DNA from: Bacteroidia bacterium Ga0077558
GTDB lineage: Bacteria; Bacteroidota; Bacteroidia; Chitinophagales; Chitinophagaceae
Direction: 5' to 3'
Assembly (NCBI GenBank): GCA_001464625.1
Contig: LNFJ01000004.1
Span: 101,494-165,493 of the forward strand
DNA length: 64,000 nucleotides
Position numbers and translations under genes: made by a program. Positions 37,301-44,843 of the stretch are shown here, piece after piece. Position 1 is the first letter of the stretch. Each line of letters starts with the position of its first letter. The notes under the pieces were generated by a model. It ran no database searches. It worked only from the letters and a program-made list of their open reading frames with translations, and was not told the origin of the DNA.

Positions 37301-37542
37301 TAGGAAGCCTGGACAGCACAAATTTTAATACTTTCCCGGCCATAGCCGAGGAGTTTGACTATCAGATTATCACAATGGCTCCTCATCCATTTAATATTGG
37401 TTTAACTGATGAATGGTATGCCCATCACTTAATAAAAGGGAAAGATGACGAGAATATTAATTATAATCCAAGTGCTTCATATTTTAAAACAAGCAAAAGA
37501 GCTGAGCAGCTCGAGATTTATCTAAAAAGAAATAAAAAATGA
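34384..37542 (+). CDS. jetC: Wadjet JetC (SMC/MukB-like ATPase)
   Basis: A 1,052-residue SMC-like protein. Walker A GDNGVGKS is at 33-40. Two long coiled-coil arms (about 225-430 and 590-760) flank a hinge-like middle. Near the C-terminus come GETYSAIALLGIARLSV (about 940-956, signature-like) and RFIILEEIGSLD (Walker B, about 966-977), then ITMAPH. JetC is the motor that extrudes plasmid DNA loops until JetD cuts. Length is normal for a Wadjet JetC. It overlaps jetB and jetD by 4 bp each. Confidence 0.85.
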   Translation: MTYPRIYSLSTVGILKHYVHDYLFHPFRTDFVGDNGVGKSIIADLLQILFVYDSELIRFGTDGLQQEKRNIESLPYKSRIAYCTVNLEVREREFLTIGICINSGRGRHIVPFIISKEADLRLELDRLVLTGDELLFATDIPDNSTVPDLNTLAKRLLTDKRLCLNFFRTKEEINSYYKFLYEKEILPLNLANEKSLRAYAKVIQSFSRAKSLNLSGANASRSLKEFLFEETDKEIVEQYTTQRGELEKILKEYKRLNEDIKTLERKQEKLENLMRLEATYKSCNKELKHTRLSIAYNNLQVLRKEEIEGKSMFKQKQDELSGLKTICSKLPRVEIAIERSLQKANENYELHTEYKHLFDSMEILSKELNELSLLVLPKLNEEWVGDCTETDIDLLTVEQLKSEVEFARPYLKKYPTLKQLLAARDMQANEIDAQKSGLVNQKNQNENLLKLLSGKDENSLMNWFLQNLPKLDKEKKQAILYFASASTGITQKPKNAERFLNAEKFFEDFDIISDSSKKGFWIRLGSVSEFIEFTDDVSFLSGNGSMQQSITKLTKKLESEIAQIDNKLAEYRKITDGLPYSEEIIPINFDLTIVKIDAMERLKKAVYCILHKEKMVQHLLNKKNKYSSRIDEIANTVSVNFTGREPEVLRRSFDAVRKLWQGRLNKIKTYSGGKSELLKSCETDVARLKDNLFLTSERLVKSESEFNKLQNEYYNEFTEVIEDFPAITRMEDELETAYNNAYGEYTSKYIETATHFAETANERNTGVKIEINNRSYSFRVLEEALLGSKVKTTDNIAAALFEANQNRLTIADGIRDNMINVFDGTVKSYKKYKEQVQSVNVFFKERKISNRFSFKLSFTENKAINISLVNEMTDKVRLTAKQGELNFNQSIDEFVEEFFKKVARLKEKVPIDKLLNPRTYFELAVSLTDQNDLEIPGSTGETYSAIALLGIARLSVASREYRKGLRFIILEEIGSLDSTNFNTFPAIAEEFDYQIITMAPHPFNIGLTDEWYAHHLIKGKDDENINYNPSASYFKTSKRAEQLEIYLKRNKK

Positions 37543-38456
37543 ATTGGATAGAGTTAAAAGCCTTGAACAAGCTCTATACAACAGGAAGAGTGAAGCTGAA
37601 CAACACACTTGTAATGAGTGGGGAGTTTCGCTTTATACACAATTCTTTGAAGCTTATTGAAAGAACTTCCTCTGAATACATTGCTGTTGACGGATTTAGT
37701 ATGTTTTATGAAGCAAATTTCCAGACAAAATATACAGCGTACAATTTGTTTCTCACCAGTAATAACTTATTAAAACCGCAAACCAGGCTTTCTGATGCTG
37801 ATATTGCCATTCTAATGAATATTCAGAATTGGAAGCAGGATGGAACACTTGAAGAACTCCGGCGGCAAATAATAGCATCAGATGAATCATTAAGAGGTGT
37901 GTCACAAATGTTTTTTAGGAATGAGAAGTACTTAGATAATAAGCCATCATTAGTAGAAGCCCTGAAAAAGATTTTAGATGTCCGGGATTTTGCCAATGAG
38001 AAAGACCAGCAGTATATCTATAAACTGGAATGTCATAATCCGGTTGAAATTGTTCTTTGTGAAAATCTGAATTTTCTTACGATGCCAAACAAGCCGAGAA
38101 ACAATGGTATTGAACTTTGGTATGCAGGCGGTAAAAACGTTGGTAAACTCGATTATGCAGATACAAGGGGTTTGCCAATTTATTATTCTTGTGATTGGGA
38201 TTATGATGGCCTGTTTGTTATTTATCCATTAGTGAAAGAAAAAATCCCGTCAATAAAGTTATTAACCCCCAACGGTCCGGCAAGAAGCATTACCGAAACG
38301 GAGCATAATAGTTTATGGCCAACTTTACCATTACCGCTGGACTCAGTTTTTTCTGATAAAGACCAAAGAAAATTGGCAGAAGCTTTAAAAAAAAACAATC
38401 AATGGATAATTGAAGAATCTAATTCTATACTAACTATGCTTGGAATTGAGAATTAA
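37539..38456 (+). CDS. jetD: Wadjet JetD (Toprim nuclease subunit)
   Basis: A 305-residue protein of the JetD (DUF2220) type. The Toprim domain shows the catalytic glutamate region VEIVLCENLNFL (about 168-180) and the acidic DWDYDG motif (about 218-223), followed by LFVIYPL. JetD cleaves the circular DNA that JetABC has reeled in. It is somewhat shorter than many JetD proteins and the N-terminal DUF3322-like part is abridged, so it may belong to a divergent Wadjet subtype. Last gene of the operon. Confidence 0.78.
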   Translation: MNWIELKALNKLYTTGRVKLNNTLVMSGEFRFIHNSLKLIERTSSEYIAVDGFSMFYEANFQTKYTAYNLFLTSNNLLKPQTRLSDADIAILMNIQNWKQDGTLEELRRQIIASDESLRGVSQMFFRNEKYLDNKPSLVEALKKILDVRDFANEKDQQYIYKLECHNPVEIVLCENLNFLTMPNKPRNNGIELWYAGGKNVGKLDYADTRGLPIYYSCDWDYDGLFVIYPLVKEKIPSIKLLTPNGPARSITETEHNSLWPTLPLPLDSVFSDKDQRKLAEALKKNNQWIIEESNSILTMLGIEN

Positions 38457-38492
38457 AAAGGGGCTGGGTGTACGCTTATACACTTAGCCTTT
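38457..38492 (+). terminator. possible terminator after jetD
   Basis: An imperfect hairpin with GGTGTA near one side and TACAC plus AGCCTTT on the other, within 2-40 bp of the jetD stop. The T run is short (TTT), so this is weak. Confidence 0.35.
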
Positions 38493-38643
38493 ATGGCTTA
38501 ACTTCTGATGGTAGTGTTTAATGAATTTATATTGGGAACGTCTATTTTTCAGAATTGCAGAGCATAACAAAGGTTGGCCTTTGGCTCGTCTTTTATCGCT
38601 CTACAATGCTAAATTTATGAAATTTCCCTTACCTTAAGCCCTC

Positions 38644-38668
38644 AATAACGGATAACTAAATATTATCA
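38644..38668. repeat. 25-bp inverted repeat, left copy (probable recombination site)
   Basis: This 25-bp sequence is repeated perfectly, in inverse orientation, at 40,380-40,404. Inside it GATAA-CTAAATA-TTATC (38,651-38,667) is a 5-bp inverted repeat around a 7-bp spacer, the geometry of a tyrosine-recombinase crossover site. It ends 2 bp before the ATG at 38,671. Flanking bases also match loosely (CCCTC on the outer side of both copies). Confidence 0.85.
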
Positions 38669-38670
38669 CT

Positions 38671-39540
38671 ATGGGAGTACTTGACTCTATTTTATGGAAA
38701 CCCCTACTTGAGGAATCTGCACAGGTTATAGTTGGCGCATTAGGGTCATACACTCTTGGCAAAATTGTTTCTAAGCTATACGACAAAAATACTTTTGACG
38801 GCTCAATTGACTTATGGAAACGGGGAATTATGAATCAGACTATAGGTGAAGGCGATACAGTTCATATTGATGGGCTTATATCTCCCTATTCCCAATTATT
38901 TCCCGGCAATCCTTATGATAATGCTAAGAGGTGGAACAAACTGTATGAATTTGATGGCAAAATCACTAATAATGAGCTCCAGACCCTTGAGTTTTCCTGT
39001 GGTTCCGACTCAGCCTTAAGGTTAAGAAACTTTAATGGAGAGAGTGTAGTAGGCATATATCACAGATATGGTTTTATTGGTGAAGGAATATTAGGTGTTG
39101 TACCCACTTCGTTGCTACGAAAAAAAATCCCAACGTTCTTTGAAGGGAAATTTTGTGCAGCGAGAGCAATTATATCGGGAAAACTTACAAAATGTCCGAG
39201 TCAGCATGGTTTTGTTGTTCAGGGAATAGCCCTTAAAGCAGGAATTCCCTTCAGAGAAATTGACTATAAGAAGCTTTATTATGTACAGGTCAACTCGATA
39301 AAGTTAATTACAAAAGCATCAAACAATACCTTCTCTCTTTTAGGCACTACATGGGCCGTAACAGAGGCTGCAAAGAGCCAATATATAGTGTCGTATGGCT
39401 ATATAAGTGATGAAAATGAAAAAAAATCATGCGTAAGTAAGATACAGACAGCAAGTTCATGGAAAAAAGCAAGGGTTTACTATGACGATATTGAAGCCCC
39501 TAGCCAGGATTTAAGTTTTTCCAAAAACTTTATACTCTAA
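38671..39540 (+). CDS. hypothetical protein in probable invertible cassette
   Basis: A 289-residue protein that I do not recognise. Near the N-terminus a mildly hydrophobic stretch (about residues 15-33) could be a membrane anchor or amphipathic helix. The rest is beta-rich, with GEGDTVHIDGLISPYS around 59-74 and cysteines at about 110 and 160. The ATG lies 2 bp from the 25-bp repeat, and the stop overlaps that of the convergent spermidine-synthase-like gene by 4 bp. The cassette organisation suggests an alternative or partner product to that gene. Confidence 0.7.
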   Translation: MGVLDSILWKPLLEESAQVIVGALGSYTLGKIVSKLYDKNTFDGSIDLWKRGIMNQTIGEGDTVHIDGLISPYSQLFPGNPYDNAKRWNKLYEFDGKITNNELQTLEFSCGSDSALRLRNFNGESVVGIYHRYGFIGEGILGVVPTSLLRKKIPTFFEGKFCAARAIISGKLTKCPSQHGFVVQGIALKAGIPFREIDYKKLYYVQVNSIKLITKASNNTFSLLGTTWAVTEAAKSQYIVSYGYISDENEKKSCVSKIQTASSWKKARVYYDDIEAPSQDLSFSKNFIL

Positions 39541-40379
39541 ATATTTTTTATGTAAGTCTTCAAATAGGGCGGCAAATACAAATAATATCTTAGAAACCTC
39601 GGGTCATAAGAAACGCATTTACTTTGTGCAGGGTATTTAGCCCACTTCTTTTGTATTTCATTTTTTACTTTATCGGCACTTTGCTTTAATGCAGGTGATT
39701 TGCTCCACATTGACAGTAAATGCATAATTCCCGGATACTCTGGTACTGTAACTAGCGAGAAGGCGGTATGAAATTTTTTACGCAATAAGGAAACCGTTCT
39801 GTTTGACCGGTCACTTTCATAAATATGTCTGTAAACAAGGTCACAGCAAATACCATGGTCTGATAGCTTTGAAGCTAATAATTCAAATGAATTTACAGGG
39901 GCTTCCAATAAATCCAACGCATCATTAATAATCAAATCAAACCGCTCATTACTTTTTTTGAGGAATGATTTGACGTCTTCAATAACTAATGAAAACCTTT
40001 CATCAGTTAGAATTTGTTTTGGATGTGAATAATTTGCACTAATTAAACTGATAACTGCATTATCGTAGTCAACCATAACAACTTTCTCGATACTTTTATA
40101 TTTGAATATTTCGTTAGCCGCAAAGAACGACCCTCCGCCGATAATCAGTACTGTTTTTACCTTCGGAATAAAAGAAGCTGGTATATGTACCAAACTTTCA
40201 TGATACAAAGGAGCCCAGGCTTCGATATGCTGAATTTCTCCATTTATTACCAATATTTTTCCGAGTAATTTATGGTTTAGTAATTTGATTGATTTACTTC
40301 TTTGTGAAGCTGATTCACTTATAATTTCAAAATCTGAAATTTGTAGCGAAATGTTGTTGGGCTCAAAGAAATGAAGCAT
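39537..40379 (-). CDS. spermidine-synthase-like protein in probable invertible cassette
   Basis: A 280-residue aminopropyltransferase/SpeE-like protein: GKILVINGEIQ (Gln50), YHESLVH (59-65), VLIIGGGS (77-84), VVMVDYDNAVI, then LIINDALD with Asp153 and Asp156, the equivalents of the acidic catalytic positions in SpeE. One change stands out: SpeE has GGGDGG where this has GGGSFF, so the donor site differs and the substrate may not be decarboxylated SAM. It begins directly at the inner edge of the right inverted repeat, downstream of and in line with the recombinase gene. Confidence 0.78.
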   Translation of the reverse strand: MLHFFEPNNISLQISDFEIISESASQRSKSIKLLNHKLLGKILVINGEIQHIEAWAPLYHESLVHIPASFIPKVKTVLIIGGGSFFAANEIFKYKSIEKVVMVDYDNAVISLISANYSHPKQILTDERFSLVIEDVKSFLKKSNERFDLIINDALDLLEAPVNSFELLASKLSDHGICCDLVYRHIYESDRSNRTVSLLRKKFHTAFSLVTVPEYPGIMHLLSMWSKSPALKQSADKVKNEIQKKWAKYPAQSKCVSYDPRFLRYYLYLPPYLKTYIKNI

Positions 40380-40404
40380 TGATAATATTTAGTTATCCGT
40401 TATT
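40380..40404. repeat. 25-bp inverted repeat, right copy (probable recombination site)
   Basis: Perfect inverse of 38,644-38,668. It lies between the ATG of the SpeE-like gene (adjacent) and the stop of the recombinase gene (11 bp away). Together the copies bound 1,761 bp. Confidence 0.85.
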
Positions 40405-40415
40405 CAAGAGGGAAA

Positions 40416-41357
40416 CTATGCCAGCTTTAATGTGCCTCTCGGATGTCTTGATTTTAATAATGCCCTTTGCCTTTGTTTATTCACATGGGTGTATATCTGG
40501 GTTGTCATAATTGAACTGTGTCCAAGCATTTCCTGGATGTATTTTATGTCAACATTTCTCTCCAGCAGTAGTGTGGCAAAAGAGTGCCGAAACATATGGG
40601 GTGTGATATGTTTTTTTATGCCTGCCTGCTTATATAGCTTCCTGACCAGTAACCTAATTGATTGGTCAGACATTTTATTACTGAACTTGTTCACCAAAAA
40701 ATAGTTCCCAGAGTGCCTTATTCTTTTTTCACACAGTCCCCGATAAGTTCTTAAGAGAAATAGTTGTTCCTCATTGCAAAGCTGAATTATCCGCTGTTTA
40801 CCGCCCTTCCCAGTAATTAAGATATCGCCAGTTTTGAGGTTAATATCAGAATCTTTAAGATTAGCTATTTCAGACACCCTTCCTCCGGTAGAAAATAATA
40901 ATTCCACAACAACAATATTTCGCATGGCCTCAAAAAAACTAAAGCTGTCATCGCTGCAACTACTCTTTTTTTGCCTGTAAACCAGTCGAAGAATTTTAGC
41001 AATATCTCTCAATGAAATTGTTTTGGGCAAGACCCTGGCATCTTTAATCCTGATTTTCATTTTTCGCAATGGGTTGACAAAACTTTCCTCTTCAAACTCA
41101 AAAAAGTTAAACATCGCTTTTAGGGATGCTATCTTTCTCTTGACCGATTTTGGCTTTAAGTGGCTGATGGATTCAAGATACTTTCGCAAAGCCGGTTTCG
41201 CAATCGTTGTAATATCCGCTGGTATTTCATTCGACAGGAGAAAGCAATTGAACTGTGTCAAGTCTGTTTGGTAAGCTTTTAATGTTTTTTCGCTAAGGCG
41301 TTTCTCAATTTTGCAATGGAGAATAAATTCTTTTACTGCTTCTGCGATACTGCTCAT
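40416..41357 (-). CDS. XerC/D-like tyrosine recombinase beside the inverted repeats
   Basis: A 313-residue tyrosine recombinase. The N-terminal SAM-like DNA-binding domain covers about 1-90. Catalytic residues are Arg160 (GGRVSEI), His254 and Arg257 (HMFRHSFA), His280 (GHSS) and Tyr289 (TQIYTHV), all present. It resembles the Bacteroidota invertases and XerC-type enzymes rather than the large integrase at 61,398. The gene ends 11 bp from the right inverted repeat and reads toward it, so it is the natural candidate for acting on the pair. Confidence 0.88.
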   Translation of the reverse strand: MSSIAEAVKEFILHCKIEKRLSEKTLKAYQTDLTQFNCFLLSNEIPADITTIAKPALRKYLESISHLKPKSVKRKIASLKAMFNFFEFEEESFVNPLRKMKIRIKDARVLPKTISLRDIAKILRLVYRQKKSSCSDDSFSFFEAMRNIVVVELLFSTGGRVSEIANLKDSDINLKTGDILITGKGGKQRIIQLCNEEQLFLLRTYRGLCEKRIRHSGNYFLVNKFSNKMSDQSIRLLVRKLYKQAGIKKHITPHMFRHSFATLLLERNVDIKYIQEMLGHSSIMTTQIYTHVNKQRQRALLKSRHPRGTLKLA

Positions 41358-41375
41358 GGTGGATTTATTTTAATA

Positions 41376-41399
41376 ATAAAAAAGGGGCAATCAGCCCCT
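41376..41399 (-). terminator. terminator facing the recombinase gene
   Basis: AGGGGC (41,383-41,388) pairs with GCCCCT (41,394-41,399); read on the minus strand a run of seven T follows. It would stop transcription arriving from the HNH operon before the recombinase gene. Confidence 0.6.
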
Positions 41400-41456
41400 G
41401 GTATTACACTAAAATAAACCGTAATATGGATTTATAGAATCCGAATATTTTTTTCA

Positions 41457-41655
41457 TTTATTCCTGCTACAAAGTTCCCCTTTTAGCCGCTAAAGCAGCC
41501 TTGAAATTCTGGCATAAACTAAATTAGTCCCCCAAAGCAACAGACACTATTTATTCCGTTGCTTCATGGCCTTTATTCCCAAAAGACAGGGCATGTTCTG
41601 TAATTAATTCTTAAACAAGTAAAAAGTTAAGTTACGGAATAGATGAAAATTTCCA
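41457..41655. repeat. copy b of the radC leader, decayed
   Basis: About 195 bp matching 48,625-48,817 nearly end to end, including AACAGACACTATTTATTCCG and GGGCATGTTCTGTAATTAAT. At the radC start ATG has become ACG (ACGGAATAG), with a stop two codons later, and coding homology ends after about 15 bp. It bounds the recombinase cassette on the left and the HNH-patatin block on the right. The rest of the gap 41,358-41,683 contains only the terminator above. Confidence 0.85.
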
Positions 41656-41683
41656 CAAAATCACAAGCGCAGTTTAGAGATAA

Positions 41684-42574
41684 TTAGCTTGCATAGTTAA
41701 TCCCCATTTTACCAAGAAAATCCCGGATAATAAAAAAAGCCATAGCGGAAAATTCTTTATCCTCTGCCGAATAAACCTTAAGCTGTTCAATTTCTTTTTC
41801 TAAGGCTTTTTTCCTTTTTGCTATATAAGCCTGTGAAAAATTATCAATATTATCATTTAAATCTTTTGCATGGTCTTCAAACGTCTTTAGTGCACTCAAC
41901 AACTTCAATGCTGCTTCCTGTCTTGCCTCTACAAGAAACTTTCTAACCAGCGCAAAAACATCAATTGAGTTTTTCCCTTTGGGATTAAATGAGTTATCAG
42001 GTAGTTTTTTAGCATAAACCATTCCTGTTGCATCAAATTCAATAAAGTCCATTGGGTCTTCTTTGCAGGGGTCTATCAGTAATCGATACGGCTCTTCATC
42101 GTTAATATTCCGTTTATGACTTTTTATTCTTTTCTTATTATTACTTAGCGGAAACTGATTCTTCTTTCCTAAGTTTTTTTTGCTCCCGTCAATTAGCGGT
42201 TGTTTTCTTTCCTGATTGCAGTGCTGGCAGGATAGGAAAAGATTGTCCCAATTAGCTCCTAACCAATAATACCCTGGCTTTATTGAAACTTTATTCTCTT
42301 CGGTTACTTCCCCTTTTGGCCGGAAATGTTCTATATCTGCATCATGGCTGGCCCTCGCCTTTATTTCACAATAGGCACATTTATCATAGCTTAAATCACT
42401 CACTGCTTTTTTAACCTCCTCCTTTCCATAAGCACTGTATTTAAAAGACCCGACAGCTCCTTTTTTCTTTTTTGAAAAAAAAGCAATAGCACTTTGGGTT
42501 TCCAAAGCACCTGCACCTGCTGGGTTTATCAGGCTATCAGGTGCAGTAATTCTGGTTCGGTCTAATCGTCTCAT
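41684..42574 (-). CDS. HNH endonuclease (PtuB-like)
   Basis: A 296-residue HNH protein. The zinc/catalytic core is CAYCE (Cys66, Cys69), DIEHFRPKG (His83), then FLSCQHCNQERK (Cys116, Cys119, Asn120), with LIDPCKEDPMDFI further on. This is the arrangement of the HNH protein PtuB of Septu and of related retron-associated proteins. It overlaps the fused HNH-ATPase gene by 4 bp, and that protein's own HNH has the same spacing, so the two nucleases share an origin. It is the last gene of the operon. Confidence 0.83.
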   Translation of the reverse strand: MRRLDRTRITAPDSLINPAGAGALETQSAIAFFSKKKKGAVGSFKYSAYGKEEVKKAVSDLSYDKCAYCEIKARASHDADIEHFRPKGEVTEENKVSIKPGYYWLGANWDNLFLSCQHCNQERKQPLIDGSKKNLGKKNQFPLSNNKKRIKSHKRNINDEEPYRLLIDPCKEDPMDFIEFDATGMVYAKKLPDNSFNPKGKNSIDVFALVRKFLVEARQEAALKLLSALKTFEDHAKDLNDNIDNFSQAYIAKRKKALEKEIEQLKVYSAEDKEFSAMAFFIIRDFLGKMGINYAS

Positions 42575-44835
42575 GCTTTTACTATATTTTCCTTTTCGCT
42601 AATTGGTTTATCCCACAAATCCTGCAAAAAATTAATGGTCTTTTGTTTCAATTCCTCAACAGGTGTGGCAGTTTCAGATTTTATTTCTTCAGAAAGAACT
42701 GAATCAACCGCATTAAAAGCAAGTTCTTCCCGCAAACTATTACCCAAATGCTTTTTGCCTCTTAGAATTTCTTTTAGCTCCTCTAATCTTTTCTTTTCAC
42801 TAGCTGTAATTGTATCTTTCTTGCCAAGCAGTTTGTAATATTCATTAAACTCTTTTTCCAGTTCATCATCAATTGTGCTATTGAGGCCAAAAAAACGGGA
42901 AGCCAATAGCTGGTCTGCCCGGTACTCACCCGGGTCGGGTAAATCGGAGATGGCAAACACTTGTCCGCTTTCGTTTTTATCAAATACTGATATTTCACCC
43001 GCATACAGACCCTTCAGACAAAGTGGGTCATGGGTAGTAACAATAAACTGCAGTTTGGGAAAAGCTTCCCGGAAACTGCTTACTACCCGCATCTTCCAGC
43101 GGGGATGAAGATGGGTCCCGATTTCATCTATCAGTACGATACCTTCTGCCACTTCCATAGTACTGTTGCCTTGCATTAATGCCTGCATCATATCACAAGC
43201 AAGTGCAATGATGGATTTGTACCCATCGCTTAGTGTACGTAGCTTATCCGGGCTTTTTTTCTTATCAGAATAATATAGGTACACATCTTTATCCTTTACT
43301 GTGAATCTTATCTCAGGGTCTTCCAGTTCTTTCTTCAACATTGCTTTTAATGCCCTTGCTGCAAAATCAAATTTCTTTCTGTCTGTTTCATATAAAGTAA
43401 TAAGCCAGTTATCTGCAAACAGTGCCGTTTCCGGGCTAAACATATTTCTTGCCCTTATTTTACCTTTAGTTCTTTCTGGTTTTATTTTCACGGTTGGAAA
43501 TAGTCTCGTAGAGCCATAAGCCAGCAAATAAGTTGATGCAGTATTGTTACTATTATGAATAATAGACTTTGTGAAGTGCAACTCAATAGGCGGTTTATCT
43601 GTCTGGTTTATTTTTACAAACCCTTTAGTACTTCCATTGCGCAGTATATCAGATGGCTTTACCCCAACAGATTTTCGGTATTGTTCTCCCATTAATGTTA
43701 ACGCCAAAGCTTGCAGAAAAGAACTCTTGCCTACACCGTTCTCCCCTAACAACATCAGCCAGGGTTCCTTTCTTTTCTGCGATACTGGAAACTTTATTTG
43801 CAGGCTTTCTATTGATTTAAAGTTTTCAATTTCTATAGATTCAATACTAAATCTCCTGATAACAGAAGTATTGCTTTTACTTGATGTTTCTTTCGCAGAT
43901 GGCGATTTATCAGAATAAGCTTTCGCAGTTTTTAGTTTATTACTTGATAAGTGGGCGACACTGATACCAATTTTAGATACATATTTTCGGATAATTTTTT
44001 TTGAATCATGATGCAAAAGAAATTTGACCAGTTCAATATCTTCTTTAAACCACTTTTCTAAAAAATATCGTTGAATACCTATGAAATCACGGGTAGGTTT
44101 GATTTTGGTTATTTCGCCAATCCAATCAGACAAAGTGTTCAACGCTGATTTGTCAGACAGAGTAAGAGGTTTATTTTTTTCTTTGCTTCTTGCTTTACCT
44201 GAAAGTTTTGTGATGATAGAATGAAGTTCCTCGTATCTTTCTAGTCGGTTTTCTACCAGGTCTTTTCTATTTAACTTAAGAATATCAATTGTGATTTTCC
44301 CTTTCTTGGACTTATCCATCACCTGACCGTTTTCTTTATAAAATAAATGCAACGAAGGGTCTTCATGACATGGGTCAATCAGGTGAGTTATCTCTGTTTT
44401 TAATATTTGAGAAAATGTTTGAGAAATTAATGCTCTTTTACCTTCTACCGGAAACCAATTCAATTTATACCGGTTACATATTTCGCAGCATAAGTACATA
44501 TTTCTCCAGTCAAATGCCAGTGTCCAGTAATGGTCAAGGTCGAATTCCTCTTTTATACCTCTTGCAGAGGACTTTGGTCTGAAATGGTCGAAATCACCGT
44601 GATTGGTAGTTGTAATCAGTGATTCACAGTAAGCACACTTACCATTGAAATCTTTTAGTAAAAAACCTCTGACTTTTTCCAATACAGAACCCGGCAATGG
44701 AATATAGGGTGGTTTTTGCTGCCGTCTTTTGCTCTGCGGGATTTCATAATGGCGTTTTAATTCCTGTTTCATTTTTTTGAAAATAGGATACCTTGAAAAA
44801 GAAGGTGCAATTTTAGTTCTTTTTATTGCTATCAT
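42571..44835 (-). CDS. HNH nuclease fused to an ABC/AAA-type ATPase (PtuB-PtuA-like fusion)
   Basis: A 754-residue fusion. Residues about 60-130 form an HNH domain (Cys67-x2-Cys70, His84 in DFDHFRPKS, Cys117-x2-Cys120, Asn121). From about 330 on is an SMC/ABC-like ATPase: IENFKSIESLQIKFPV, Walker A GENGVGKSS (about 362-370), a TLSDGYKSIIALA signature, Walker B GIVLIDEIGTHLHP and TTHDPLCLKG. In Septu PtuA (ATPase) and PtuB (HNH) are separate; here one is built onto the other and a second PtuB-like gene follows. It starts 8 bp after the patatin stop, so the three genes are co-transcribed. Confidence 0.82.
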   Translation of the reverse strand: MIAIKRTKIAPSFSRYPIFKKMKQELKRHYEIPQSKRRQQKPPYIPLPGSVLEKVRGFLLKDFNGKCAYCESLITTTNHGDFDHFRPKSSARGIKEEFDLDHYWTLAFDWRNMYLCCEICNRYKLNWFPVEGKRALISQTFSQILKTEITHLIDPCHEDPSLHLFYKENGQVMDKSKKGKITIDILKLNRKDLVENRLERYEELHSIITKLSGKARSKEKNKPLTLSDKSALNTLSDWIGEITKIKPTRDFIGIQRYFLEKWFKEDIELVKFLLHHDSKKIIRKYVSKIGISVAHLSSNKLKTAKAYSDKSPSAKETSSKSNTSVIRRFSIESIEIENFKSIESLQIKFPVSQKRKEPWLMLLGENGVGKSSFLQALALTLMGEQYRKSVGVKPSDILRNGSTKGFVKINQTDKPPIELHFTKSIIHNSNNTASTYLLAYGSTRLFPTVKIKPERTKGKIRARNMFSPETALFADNWLITLYETDRKKFDFAARALKAMLKKELEDPEIRFTVKDKDVYLYYSDKKKSPDKLRTLSDGYKSIIALACDMMQALMQGNSTMEVAEGIVLIDEIGTHLHPRWKMRVVSSFREAFPKLQFIVTTHDPLCLKGLYAGEISVFDKNESGQVFAISDLPDPGEYRADQLLASRFFGLNSTIDDELEKEFNEYYKLLGKKDTITASEKKRLEELKEILRGKKHLGNSLREELAFNAVDSVLSEEIKSETATPVEELKQKTINFLQDLWDKPISEKENIVKA

Positions 44836-44843
44836 AGTTCAGT

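Noticed and set aside
41684..44835. Retron, because HNH-ATPase pairs occur with retrons
   Set aside because: I found no reverse transcriptase and no msr/msd-like structured region in the neighbourhood.
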